Origin: Scortum barcoo
Taxonomy: Eukaryota > Chordata > Actinopteri > Centrarchiformes > Terapontidae
Assembly: GCA_023238725.1 (NCBI GenBank)
Contig: CM041546.1
Location: 9,913,028-9,977,027, forward strand
Length of the DNA stretch: 64,000 nt
Direction: 5' to 3'
Part shown: positions 10,252 through 24,500 of the stretch, piece by piece
Layout: each line of letters starts with the position of its first letter
Numbering within the stretch: position 1 is the first letter of the stretch
Program-made: the position numbers and the translations under genes
Notes under the pieces: model-generated
What the model saw: only the letters and a program-made list of their open reading frames with translations
Database searches by the model: none
What the model was told of the DNA's origin: nothing

Positions 10252-13200
10252 CTGAGAAGAGAAAGGCACAAGAAGAAAAAGAAAAAAAAACAGAGAGAGA
10301 GATCCCATTAGATTATGCCCACACTGTGTAAAAAAAGTTTAGTTCCATCTATTTGTGGTTGTTACCAGGTATGTGACATTTCAAGAAATGTGTGAATTGT
10401 AAGTTGGAAAATCACTTTGCAAATCAACAGCAAGGATTGGCTTGTGACTAACAGATAATTTGTTTCTCTGTGGTTTGTACAATTTTTTTTCCATCCTTTC
10501 CAGACAGCATTACCTGTAGTGAGAGTTGAGGGGGCAGAATGTACCCAAGATGATTTTATTACTTGTTTATATTGTGACGAGTTGGTGTAATGGTGGATTC
10601 GTTTTTTAACTGAACTGAACTGTTCATATGGTTATGGTAACCGCCTCAGGTATTTCTATCTTCACAACCAGCAGGATTCACACAATTTATTTTTATGAGA
10701 CTCTCAAATGCACAGAAAAGTGTCTCAATCACAACCGTGTCTGATATCGCGTTCGAATGTCTGGTTGATGTGTGGAAATGTATGCAGTTTTGTGAAAGCT
10801 TTGATATTCGGTACTCACATACACACTCTAAAGCCACAAAGCCCTACCAGTATATGAAACCATGACTAATGACTGTACACACGAGTAAACATGAGTAAAG
10901 TTTAAACATCAACAACAATAAGACTATACGATAAACATCAAATGCAAGAGTGCGCAGGGGTGGAATATGTAAATATGTAAGTATGTTACAGAAATATTTG
11001 TAATTTGACATCTAAAATTGAGAATACATGGATGAAAATGCTGCAGCTGTGTCTTCGAAACTACCGGATGCTTGAGAAGTTGTCATCTTCACACTGTCTG
11101 ATGTCTATAATGAACTTTTATGATTATACAGTGTGTGGTCGGTTTCTGCAGCAGAGGTCACAAGTACTGTGAGGTATTACGGAGGTTTTTTTATGCACAA
11201 TCGCAACCCCATTCGGTCCTCTGATGGTGACTGTAAATGGAAAGTAAATGTGAAACGAAATGACATTTAGTTGTCTTGTTACCGGAATCTTTTTAAATGT
11301 ATGCATTTTTGCACACTCGCTAAATCTCTCTGTCCTTTGTTAATCCGATTCATTGAATGAAGTTATTGCAAAATGTTGCACCGAAGAGAGCAACAGTTTC
11401 AAATCTCTGCTGAATTGTTTTATTCATAATTTAAACAAAACAGCACATAGCACTGAGAGAAAGTGACAGTAGAGCCGCCTCAGTATCCAAAGTAGAGAGC
11501 CACTTTTGTTGTATTTAAGTGGTTAGAGAGCAAACTTACTGTTTCAGTTTGATATTTATCTATCAATTACAGTAATAATAATGAAAAAATGTCATTACCT
11601 TTACAAAATGTGCAATGTTGCATGTACAGTGCTATGAGCGTGTAGGGAAATGATCATGCAAATCAAGCATGCATCAGTTTAGTGAAGCCGCCGTCGACCG
11701 TTTTTTTTTTTGTACAGCTGTCAAAAGCTGTAAATGTTGCAGTGATAAAAACGGTAAACAGAAAAGTGATCATAATCATTATATTATGCCTTTACATTGC
11801 ATAATAAAATTTAAGCCAATGTCACAAATTTATCAAGTGGTCTTTTTAAAAAAAAACAATTAAAATAACTTCCGTACAATATTCACTTATGCGTTTTGAA
11901 ATGTACTCATCTTAATTGATACAACAACTAATAATAGTAATGATAATAACAACAACAACAATATTATTATTAATAACAATAACAATAATACTGCTATTGT
12001 TACTATAGTAGTCATAGAAGCACAAGGCCGATAGTAATTTAGCGGGTGGATTAATTAATATGGTGTTCTGCAATGTATTTTATGATAAACACCTTTAAAG
12101 CAACCTCGGTCAACAACATGTTAATTTACGCACACTTTGCAGAAACTTTGAAAGTGGTGCTAGATGTTGTTCTGTAATATACAAACCTTTTATCCGCACA
12201 GGGATGCTCTCTCATGTGCAGAGGCAGTTCAGAAATGTTGCTGCCTGTTAGTGGCAAGTGGAGCGCTAAGCCATGTTTAACTGGTGGATTGTGTGATTGT
12301 GATTGTGGATTGCAAATATTGCTAATCACATTGACGGGTGATTGACCTGATGCACATGCCATATGATTTATTAACAATGCACTGAAGTATTGCATGTAGT
12401 GGTACTTTCCTTAGTCTGCTGGCCTATAATTGGATTCTCTTATTGACTTGCATTCTGTATAATTATACGTCAAATCCTTGCCAACCTTGTCTTGACAATT
12501 TATAGTAATTTAGAGTAATTTTGACTTTGTAATAAACTGTCTTGTGCAATGATCAAATTCCCCCTGATGCTGCTCAAATTTACAATGCACTCCTGCAGGG
12601 TTGTGACATAGTTAGCAGGTCTTTGAGCTGCTCCTTGCACTCACAGTGCTATCTTAATGCTTACACAGGGGAAAACCATGCATGCATATGACAGATTTAC
12701 ACATCCTTTGACAGGACATGAACGCACAGTAAGCCTCCCCACAACTCGCATGTAAAGGACTGGAGTCACAAAAGAGAAGCCTGAACTTAAAGTCTCTGTG
12801 GGCAACAGAAGATCAATAGCGACACGCTAGAATGTGTTTACAGAAGATCACAGAAAACACAGCAAAAAAAAAAGGCCAAACATGAGCGATGTTAACGTGT
12901 ATATGTTTGTGGTTTCAAGTCTCAAAAACTTAAGAAGCAGCAAGCTGTGTGAAGGAGACACTTACCCAGTGTTTAGTGAATATTCTCCCAGGAGAATGAT
13001 GAGGTACCTCGCACCATGACTATGAAGTGACTTGTAAAGTGACATCTCTTTCTGGGTGCAGCTTTTGGTGAGGGACAGGGTGGTTTCCTCTTTTCTTTAC
13101 AGTCCCTCCTCTTCAACTGATCTCTCCCTTATTGGTTCATTGATTATGGTGCTGAGTACTTTGTTGTTTGTAATAAAAGATGGTAATTTTAACTTAAACA

Positions 13201-16200
13201 AGTTATTTTCATTATTATGTTAAGTTTATTTTGCTCAAAGCATGGAGGCCGTTACTATTTAACACTCTCCAGTTGATATAAAGACAACCAATACTGATAC
13301 TGCATGTGAATCACAAACTAAACAGAAGGAAGACATTTTCTGAAGTTTGCAAGTTTTATTTTGAACAACTTTTTATGCATCTGTGTGCGCGTGTATGTGT
13401 ATGGTGTGTTTGTGATTGAGAAAGAGGGAGAGAAATGGGGACAGTGGTTAGAGGGATATATGCGTGCCCTGCTGCTGCTGTATACCTGTACATGCTGTAC
13501 ATGATTTCCTCCCCTCCAGCATCACTTACTGGTCACTACATTAATAGGCAGGTCTGTGCTGAGGTAAAACCCACTTCAAAGACACTGATCTGTGACAGGA
13601 AATATACAGACAAAAGCCCGGTGGTACCGATATGCAGGGCTAAGCTTCACTGAAACCTGCAACCTTGAAATAGAAATATCTGCTTCACCCTTTCAATATG
13701 TCAGACCTAGGTGTGAAAACCTGTAAAAATAGGCCAACTGTAGAGCTGGTCACCTCAATTGTTGAGTACATTATGACTCTCTTTATTTGGCCATTTTGGC
13801 GGTCGCTGGTGCCTCAGTCGACAACTTTACTTAACTTTCACAGAGAAACGTTCAAATACAATAATGAATAAAATTATATAATAATTTATTCAGAAATATA
13901 TTATATGATATAATTTCATGCCGCTGTTTTTACAGTCATTTTGAAAAGTTTTTTTTTTTGGGTCATCTAGCTGACAGACAAAGTGAGCAATTTCCTGGTG
14001 AGTGCAGTGGAGCATTTAGCTGAAGCTGACGGAGACCAAAGCAGAGCTAAAAAGGAGAGTGAATGTTGGACACACTACTCCAAATGAATCTTAATGTTAC
14101 TCTGTGTCTGCTGCTGGATTGCAGCGGGATGCATTTTGTTGGGAAGAAAATGTAAAACTCCCAACAGGAAAAACCACAACAACAAAAACCATGAGAAAAA
14201 GTCATACATCAAAGAGAGATGCATTTAGCACAATATGAAATGCTGTAACTGGAGAAAGAAAAAAAAATGTTGATCACAAACTGAAACAAAAACTAAATAA
14301 TGGTGCTCTGTGCACTTTCCTTTTTAACAGCTGGGATAGGTAGTTGCTAGTAAATTGCAATTGCAGGGCAGATGGCAGTATTTTGAATGCAATGAAATCT
14401 GATTAACAGGAGGGAGTGTAAACGCATGTCAACTTATGTGTCAAAAGCCTTTTGAAGTCACATCTGGTATGAACTGTGGAGCAGCAGGAGGGAGATACAG
14501 TTCAGTTATGTGGTAAAATACTAAATAATAATCGTTTGTAGTCAAGATTCAGAAAGCAGAAAGCTCTTTTGTTGTATGAATTATTATTAATGTTAGCTTT
14601 AGACAAAAAAGTGTCTGTTTGCTATTGTGTAATCTGATTAGTTATCATTGATATCGTGGATAATATAATGGAATTCGCTTTTAATTATGGCTTTGATATT
14701 TAAGGTTTATCTCTGTTTTTTGATTCAGGAAAAATACATTTCTTGATGTTGGTTGTTCATGTAGAGCTATATATAAAGCTGTCAATGACACAGCTGTGAG
14801 AATGAAGGTCAAATATACAGATGCTATCTCAGGAACAGAGTGCAGATTTAATTGGACAGTGAGTGCTGAACTAAGGCGTGTGGCATATCAAACATAACAA
14901 TAAAATACTCCGAGCCTGGGAGAATACAGCACAATTACAGATAGGACTAAAAAGACACCCACCCTAATATTGCTTTCAGTATAAGAGTTAATCAGGGTGG
15001 ATCTCATGCACAATAAGGCTGACCCAAACAAAAGCCACGCTCAGGTCTGTCAGGTGGATTCGTGAGGAGGAGAACATTGGCCAGTTATACGCAGTTAAAG
15101 ACCCAGAACTAGTTAGATGTTGTCAGACAGTTCATGCCTGCTGGAAGTGCAAACTGCTCTGAGGTTTGAGTCACTCTAATGCACACATCAAAGTTTGGTT
15201 TTGGCTGATGTGAATGTGCAGACGGGCCCTTGTTGGATAATTTAACTGTAGTTTTCTGGAGGTCTGTTTAGAATTATTGCTACGATAAACCACAGTACTG
15301 ATTTTCTTGTGGTGGAAGGGAACACAAGTAGCATTAAGTGTGATATTTAATCATTGCATTTGGAACATTACAATGAAAATACAGAGTGTGTCAACACCAC
15401 TGGCTCACTGGAGAATACAGAGACAGCAATGCCGATGGACGGCATCCGATCCGACTGAAGAGTTTGTGATTGAGGAAAGAATTCATCAGGAGGTACTAAT
15501 GTTTGAAGTTTGTAAAGTGGTCAGGTTAAGATTCTGATTAGTCACACGCTAATTAGTATTTGTGCCAGTGAAAAGTGATCAAGTATTGATAAGGCTTATC
15601 TTCAGAAGCACCCTGAATAATGACGTAGATCTACAACATTATGTGTTGTTCTCACAATAGTTACTATAGATTCATATAAGTTGTTTTTTGCAATGGAAAG
15701 TGATATATGAGTGTGCTGGAAAAGATTTGATCTAATTCCACATACTCTACATTGAGGTTTTATACCATCATCATATACGTATACCATCATCATATATGTG
15801 TACCAAGAAACTGTGCATAATATATGCGGTATGTTTTTACGTCCATTACTCACAAGCAGGATATACTCAGGGGAGCATTTAAATTAACTGAGAAAAAAAG
15901 CTTTCAACAAATGAGCTAGCCTCTTCTTCACTGTGGCTTTGGTGCTCACATACAATTGCACCTTACATTTTACCTAACAAGTAAACATCACAGCCCATGA
16001 GTTATCTGATTTTATGGTGGTGTGGTCATGTTGTTGTCATGATGGGTAGTTTGCTGTTCTGTGAACGGTAACTTCAAAGAAATAGCTTGCATTTATGTGC
16101 CCATGCACAGACAAATAACAAATTAACAGTCTTTGAAATTGTGACTATTTATTACTTGAAGTGCAAAGGTGTCACGGTGAAATTCAGCTACGTTTCCTCT

Positions 16201-18560
16201 AACATATCTAACACATGCTGTGACCTTTCCTCTTCATGGTCATAGGGCATGTTTTCAGTGTTAAACACAATGTGGTTTTCTCTGTAATTGCTGTGATCAC
16301 ACGTTTGAAATGCAGATGCATTTTGAGATGAGCAAAAGGGACCGCTCTGATATTTTATTGTATTTTTATGGATTTCTTCATATGTTATTATACCAGTTTT
16401 AGGTTGTGCTTTTTTCACCAGCTATACATGACTTCTCATAATGCTGACCATCCATGATGTTTGTGCTTGTGTGTGGGTGTGTGCATGCCTGTGTACGTGC
16501 ATAGGTACATGGTGACATTTGGGGTACAGACCTTTTGTCTGTGTTGTAGTCAAGTATTGCACAAACCACTGGACAGTGTGATCTCATCTATTCCTCTCAC
16601 AGAAATTAGCATTATACCAACACTTAAATGTCATCTTGTGCTATATGGGAAGGAGACAGCCAGAGCTGATGCACAGGGCTTCACCTTACAGTAATATCAA
16701 GACTGTGAGTCCCCCCACACCGCACTCCTCAGCACATGCTAACCCCTCACTGTCAGTTTAACAATCACCATCTGACACTCTACCTAACATCAGTGCTGAC
16801 TCACTGAGGTGTCTAACTGTGTGGGGTATTTGAAGCTTGTCTAGGCAGATTCTGCATTAGTCTGACCTTCAAGACCCACACATCTCGTATGATGCTGATG
16901 ATAATTTTTTTAATTCATCCAGTACACTACTTGCACCTTTGATCTACCTACCAAGCTTTTTAATCTCTGCATACTAAGGGGTTTCATATTGTTGTTTTGT
17001 TGAATGAATCAAAGTGCTACTGAACTAAAGAAAACGCACACTCAGACTGTGATGTGATAAAAGTCTGGGTTAATATGAGTCGTCTTACATTACCACAGTG
17101 GCGGTATGAGAGCAGTCGACTTCAGAGGAACCACTTACAAGATGACTGATGTGCGCTGGAGGCATCAATGACAAACTGTCACTGTACAGCCACAGAACCT
17201 TTTCTTAGTAATCTGGGTAAGGATGACTACCCGTCAGTGTTGTGGTTTTGGAGAAATCTTTTGCAGGGCTTGGGGCTGGGGCTTGACAGTTCTTCGTAAT
17301 TTGTGGGTGAAGGAAGTGTGAGGCCTGCCCACGCTAGCTGACTGTCAGGTGAATTGGTACTTGGGAACTGTGTCAAGGCAGCTTATTAGTTGCTTTTACC
17401 AAGGGTCCGATGTTCATTAATGCTTATCACAGCATAAAGTACAATACTATGATCTGGTTTAGGCAGACACACACCACAGCTAATGTATGTCATTACTCAT
17501 TGGACTAATTAAATTAAAACAAAAAAAACACTCATCGGTTACAATGTTAGTTACAAGTTACAATGAACCCAAGATTATCATGGGTTAGCCCTGGTACCTA
17601 ATATACACACCTTGGCATTTAAAGTGAATGAAAGTGAATTTACTGAAACATGTATTATGTTTCTTCGGTTTTATTGAGGTTAATGAGGTGCTATGCATCA
17701 CATGTAGCTTTTCCTGACATAGGAAGTGAAGTGCAGCTTTAGCCCTACAGAAATGATACTGTGGCTTAAGGAGTCACTGAAACCCCATACTGAGAACTGA
17801 GAAAAATCCTTATCTTACATCGTACCGTAATCTTGGTTTAGATTTTTATCTTGTAGAAAGTTTTACTATCAAATGTATTAGATTACGTCAATGTTTGACA
17901 GGGATGAGCGGGATCTGTCATTACTTGAATTTCAGACTTCAATCATTGCTGCTGTCAAATCACGTTCTGCTCAGAGGCATTCAGTGATGAAACCATTTCT
18001 CATTTATATTGTGATGTAGAAGAAAACAAATGTGTTTTATGTAAACTTTAGGTTTCTTGTTCCAAAGAAATTCAACTGATTAGATGCAGGAGGAGAAAAG
18101 TCATTTTCCAGTATGAGTATGAGTTTCCCTCTCAACTGTGGCTTTTACATCACAGGGTTCATTTCACAGGTATGATCATGGTTTTTACACTCCTGCATGT
18201 TGCCTCTGTGAAATGGATGACTCAGTTAATTTTCCTAATCTTGTAAACATGGTGTTTATGTATTTACTGTGATGCAATCATTTAACTGAAAAAATAAAAA
18301 CAGTTGTACACAGGACGGAACTTTACAACTATATTTTACTGTTATATATAATACAGATATTAAGTAGGATATCATCAGCATAAAGAGATATGCAGTATCT
18401 CCTCACTCTGCAAGTCTCTTTCTTCTGCTATGGCAAATCATATGTTTAATAGTGCTGTTTGTGCCTATATTGCTGATGTTGTCACTATTTCATGACGATA
18501 AATTAATTTTCATCAGAGAACAAAAGAACTGATTCAGTCAGCACACACATAGCATTTTAT
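10252..18560. other. Intergenic interval between zbtb32 and the aplp2 3' end
   Basis: No coding exon was found on either strand; the open frames are short, lack flanking splice signals and look like nothing known. It must contain the zbtb32 promoter and at least one noncoding 5' exon, because the start-codon exon begins at a splice acceptor. The only low-complexity patch noted is AAC/AAT-rich sequence at 11936-12005. Confidence 0.6.
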
Positions 18561-21487
18561 GGGTCATTCATCTTTATTACACTATTAATTAGCTTGACCA
18601 GTTTTTAATTTCTCAGATTGCTTGCAAATACAGTTACACAACAGAGAACATTTTGCCAAATTGGAATATCTGTCTGCTGATTTGTGGAGCATGTCTTTGG
18701 TTAAAGGTCTGAATGAAAATGAAAAACAGCTCTCTCAATGATGCTATCGACATCCCCAGAATCAATGCAGTTATCATTGAAATCAGACACACAGAACAAA
18801 TGTCTAACATTTAGCAACCTGTACACAAATTGAGTAATTTGGTTCTACTTGTGCTTAGTGTCACTCCTTGTCAAATAGGCAGAGGCCATATGTCTGTCTC
18901 CATTTCACATTTCTGAACGTTATAAACTTGTTAATGTTTTCTCATACAAGCCTCCAAAATTACATTACAGGTGAAAAGCATGACCCTTGATCCAACTGAT
19001 TATTACATAGAAATAAAAAATACAGAATAATTACATCCAAAACACAGCATTGTAAAAGGCAATAATGCAGCAATTAAAATCTCAATAACATTGTTTATAT
19101 TTCGTTGGGAAGTAAGGGGACAGACCAACAAAGAAGTCTAGAATTCGACAGAGGACATACGTACAAATGTGATTTGAGTAACTACAGTATACACCATTCT
19201 AAGTCTGCTAAATGCTGGTAAGAAACCTTCAGTGGTTTGGGAAACACAGGCAAGCTTATTCTCATCTATGGTTTCAGTAGTATCATTACAAGATCAACTG
19301 ACTTAAACTGTGAACATACAACATTTTCATTCACTAACGTAGCTGTACAAATTATACAAGGGCTATGACTGCTCTTCACCTGTCATAACACAACCGCAAC
19401 CTGCAATTAACCTGCCTAAGGAGAGAAAAAAAAAATTAATGCTAAATCATAACTCTGATAGTCAAACTCTTTTGCTTATTTCAAAGCAAACTTGAACAAA
19501 AGAAAAACGAACAAACAAACAAAACACAAGTTATAAGTATCTGACTTTCTTCTCAATGGACAAATGCAGGTTTTTAAAGAAAACTTCCACCAGTGAAAAA
19601 TAAATAAAATATGAACTGATTTTGGTATGAATTATCTAGACTATCTATTCTGAGAGTTAAAGAGTGATGAACAAAAAGCAACATCCCACAATGTGACCTT
19701 CCTTAACCGAGATGGTCTGATAGAATTAAATGGTCTAGCGGAAATCAATGTGACACACCAAGCAGTTTATCAGCCAAGAAAAAGGGACAATCCCTTTTCT
19801 ACTTACCTATACAGGGTACTATGTTGATCATAAATATGACAAATTACAATGAGTCATTCAGTGAAAAGCTATTTATGAAGAGAGTAACTCAAAAATAGCA
19901 TCTATAGAGTACTAACATTCAATGTTGTTGAGTCCAGATTGGTCAAACTGGTAGATTTAAAGACATACAGCATGTTTTACTACTATCATGCCTGAGTGTG
20001 GTCTGTTTTTGAGACTTACTACACACACTGACACTTCACATTACTATAGGTGTGGCCTCTTTACACTCCTCCGCTCTGTACACTAAAATATGCCTAAACT
20101 TTAAGCTCCCCTGCTCTGATACACACCAGCAAAATGTGAAAATGAACAGGCTGCTACAGGAAGTGATGAGAAGGGCATCAGGCACGTAGTCTGTCTGTTG
20201 GATGTGGCGAACTACTCGGTCTACTAGGGGAATGATGCGTTACTGAAAAGAAGATGGAATCTCAACGTCTACCTTAAATACATTCAGAAAGAAGTTACTG
20301 TGTCGTTGTCTTGTGCTGGTTTTTACAACAGTCCGTTTTCAATCAGCCATGTTAGGAAAATGTTTCTCCTTCTCGTTACAGCACAATGTACTATTTTTAT
20401 GTATTATTCCATAACATCAATGCAAATTAATCATAGAAATGTCTACATCTAGTAGTATGTATTTCTTACGTTATTTACAGTGTCCATTTTGAACGGTGAC
20501 ATTTCCGACTTTTCAAAAGCAATGACGAGAACAACACAAATAAATACAGCAGCATCATACACCAAGTTGTCATGCTTTCATCAAAATAACGGACTTCTGA
20601 TTATTCTGTTTTACAGTTCTGTAGGTAGCAGTACAAAGAAAATAAACTCATTCACTGACTAAATTATCTCAATGGAATATTTGGTATATTTCACCAAATA
20701 ATCAATAATAATATTGAGGGCAGATCCTCAGAAGTCAAAAACATGATGTTTTTCTGTACCACCAGCACATAGGTCTGTATTGACTAGTGCGGTCTTTTTT
20801 GGCCTTCTCTATTTTATATTAAAGCCTAAATATATCACACATTTAAAAGTAAACACCTCCACATCCTCACCTAATGTTCATTTTTCTATATTAGAGGTAT
20901 TGTCCAATGTTACAGTAGCTTGTGGAGGTAAGGTTAGTTTGACAATTAGCTTGGTAATTGTCTTTTTATCACTGAGTGGGTTTTAAATTGCGAATTGATT
21001 TAACTAGGCTGTCACTCACACTCGTCTACACAGATACTTTATATCTAACTGTGGTACAATTTGAACAAAAAGACTACTACTGAAAAATAAATACTATAAA
21101 GCATTATGCACCATCTAGTGGGGGGGCAATAGGTCAAGTCATGCCACTGGGATAGTTTTCCTGTATGTGAGGTGAATGTTTTCGGGATAATGAAACGCTG
21201 TGGCATCGCTAATGGAAAGAACAATCCTCAAAGTCTAACCCAGCTGAGTATTAGGTTACAATAGGTGATAAGTGTCATATCTCGTTATTCACATTCTGGT
21301 AATGATGATGGGTTGTTGTTGGTCATTTACAATGGGATTTGGGATGTACCCCGTACCTATTCAGTTACTTTATGTTTGCAACACATCATAAATCCATCAA
21401 AGGGAGTGTAGCTGGGACACCACTGTTGGGAGGAGTGGGGTGGACAAAACAAGTGGTCAGGCATGACTTGTTGGCAGCCCCGATACC
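18555..21487 (-). other. aplp2: aplp2 3' UTR (inferred)
   Basis: About 2.9 kb from the stop codon to the AATAAA and GU-rich site, with no exon on either strand. A long AT-rich 3' UTR is usual for APP-family genes. Its extent is inferred from the poly(A) signal only. Confidence 0.6.
18573..18578 (-). terminator. aplp2: aplp2 polyadenylation signal
   Basis: This is the only exact minus-strand AATAAA I found between here and the aplp2 stop 2.9 kb upstream. It is followed about 24 nt downstream on the minus strand by the GU-rich run TGTGTGTGCTG, as expected for a cleavage/polyadenylation site. Confidence 0.7.
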
Positions 21488-21586
21488 TCAGTTCATCTGT
21501 TCAAAGAATTTGTAGGTAGGGTTTTCGTAGCCGTGGTTTTGCATTTTGTTGAGCTGCCGTTCTTCTGGTGTCAGCATGGGGTCGAC
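21488..21586 (-). CDS. aplp2: aplp2 exon 17, cytoplasmic tail and stop
   Basis: 33 codons including the stop (TGA at 21490-21488): VDPMLTPEERQLNKMQ, then NHGYENPTYKFFEQMN. The NPTY motif binds PTB-domain adaptors and the endocytic machinery. A tandem CAGCAG acceptor could add one Gln at the start (21589). Confidence 0.95.
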   Translation of the reverse strand, partial: VDPMLTPEERQLNKMQNHGYENPTYKFFEQMN

Positions 21587-24500
21587 CTGCTGTGAGACAC
21601 ACAAAGGCCCCAATTATTACACACTGAAAACTAATTCATGAGCGAGGACCACACCCTTAATCGGGATAAATTATTTATCAAAATTTGGACTGCATGGGAA
21701 GTGACAAATGGGAATGGTGGAGCAGGATGATGGCTGATGGTATAGGAAGGCTTCAAACAACAAACATGCAGGGCAGGAGAGCGTTTATGGGTGTATGACA
21801 GGAATAGGAGAGTTTGAGGTGTGGTCCAGCTCATGATTTTCACTGAGGATAATATTTAAAAAAAAAAAAAATTATTATAGTTAATCACCAACTGCCTCTT
21901 GATAGTTTGACATTTGTGTTAATTAGTAAGCTTTACACTTACTGGAATACTGGCAATAATGTTATATCTATGCAGTTTCTTAGTTAAACTGTAGAGCGCC
22001 ACAGGTTTGGCCCTTTAAGACTGGTTTGGCTTAAATTAAAGGCCTCTATGGGGTCGTACCTCTACGATGCCATGACTAATAGTGCCGTATGGCTTCCTGC
22101 GGACCAGCAGCAGGCTGATTACCATCACCATGGCAATCGCCACAGCCACCACCAGTAACCCCACCATGGCGCCACGGTTAAATGTCTCCAAGGCATCAGG
22201 TTGCTATGGAAATAAAGATAGGGAAGTGAGACATTAAACAAGAAAATGGCAAAATGAAAGTGGTCATTTTAATTTGTATTCATCCTAATTTCTTCACTAT
22301 TTCTTTTTCTATGCATGCATTATGCTGCTTTACCAGTTCATCTCTCTCGATCTCAGGAGGCTTGTTGACCACCTGTTTGAGCTCCACAGAGGTGTTGATC
22401 TAAGATGAGGGAATGCGTGAGAATAAGGGAATTATTGAAAAGATAACATACATACAGAAATCACATCTTTCTGCGTCTTAACATACGATCTATGAACTGA
22501 AATGAAGTCTGTTCGAAATCTCACCAGCCTTTTAGGATGGCCAAAAGAACAATCATCTCACCTTTTCCTCATATTCATAAGTGGGGCCTCTCTCAGAAGT
22601 GGTATAATCATATTCGTCAACTGCAGACACTACGACAAAATTAGAAAAAAATTAGACATCCAAAACACAGAACAATTAAGTGTCAGCAAAAGTAAGAAAT
22701 ATAAAACCCTGCAATCTTGTAAAGCATAAAATTCCAGCTTACCTTTCTTATTTGACTGCAATTCTGCAATGACAGGGAAAAAAGGGGGAAATGTATCATT
22801 AATCATAGTATAGTAGTAGTATAGTAGTAGTAGTATAGTATAGTAATCATAGTATATAATTTCACATACCACTGACACAACTGGAATGGACTGTGTGTAT
22901 AAGTAGAATATGGATATATACCAATGCGAGGAGGATAGGGCCTGTTCTGGAAGGCTTTCTCTTCCTCCTCTTCATCATCCTTTTCCTCCTCGCTCTCAGC
23001 CGGCAGAAGCTCCTCAGTAGTGCGCGTCTCAGAGAAGGAGGTGGTCATGAGCTCACTGATGTCTCCTCTTTCTGCTTTGACCAGTTCCTCTGCAGGTGAT
23101 AAACAAATACAAAAAAAACAAAACACAGAAGTCATCAAGACTGACAACATTTATTATGACAAAAAATACAATTAAGTTCATACACAGTGTAGTGTGGATT
23201 TTGAAGTTGATGAAGTGATGAACGGTAGTTTAACTTACGGATATCACTGTGCAGCTCCTCAGCCAAGGTAGGATCTTTGTACAGAAGTGCAAGACTCTGG
23301 TTCATCCTCTCTTCAATTACATGGAGATGTGTGTATACCTGCAAAAGAGAAATATATAAATATAATATAAATATCCATTCTGTCAAGCCTTTTTACCGAG
23401 AAAGGACCAGCGAAGTTCAAACAGTGAGTCTGTGTGTTAGCTGTGAAGAGTGATGAAGTGATTCGGTTCCTTAAATGAATGAAAAACGAAGGCCAGATAG
23501 ATTTTTTTAATGGAGTCATGTATCGAAAGCTGCTTTTGAAGTCAGCAAAGACTGGCTTTGATCTAAGTTTAATGAAAAGGAGGCTGGTAGCTGGTTCACC
23601 TCTGTGAGCTCAGTGTTTATTAACTGATCTGTGGCACGTACTAACTATTCAGCACACAATGTTCTGTATGTTTCGTTTTCAGCAGGAACGGTCCTCTCTC
23701 TCCTCGAACACAGGTGTGTGCCAAAAGCGTTTCAGGACAAAACACCTCACGCACTCTCAGACACGCGCACACACCTGGAATTTCATCTGCTCAGCCTTCT
23801 GGGGGTCGACAGCCACAATATGCTGGTAGTGCCTGAGTGTGTGTCTGCGGTCCTTCTGCTCTGCGGCCATGTATCGCTTCAGAGCCTGCAGCACGCGCTC
23901 CGGCTGGAAGATAAAGTTGAAGAGTGGAGAGACTGAGGAAGTGCCAGACAGTGAGATAAAGTCACTGTCTCAACCCATGCAATGTGTATCACAGAGAAAG
24001 AATCTCAAGCCGATCAATGATTGCTGCCATTGTTTAAACCTCTTTATATGTTGTTGTTCTTCTCCCCGCCTTTGTACTTAATGATGGACCTACCTGAGGG
24101 GGATCAGACTGTACGGCAGTCAGGTAGTTCTCCAGGGCCAGGCGGCGGTTGTTGTTGAGTATGGCCTCCACTCTGGCGAGATGAGTCTCCACGAGCCTCT
24201 GCCTCTCTCCAGCGACCTGTTCCTCCAGCGTTTGCAGCACAGACTGGAAGTGCTGGTGGAGGGAAAGACGAAGGAGTAGATACAAGGGTAAAAAAGCTGC
24301 AGAAGTGTTTAAACTTTTAAATAAAACCAATGAAGCAGACTAACAAACATCCGTTTACCTCATTCAGGGCCTGTCGCTCTGACTTTGGCAGATTCTTTGA
24401 CTGGTAGTCTGCCTCTGCCCATTCCTTCATGATCTAAGAAATTAAAGAGACATGCCTATTTACAACTATAGTACAGAATATGTGACAGCGGTATAACCTG

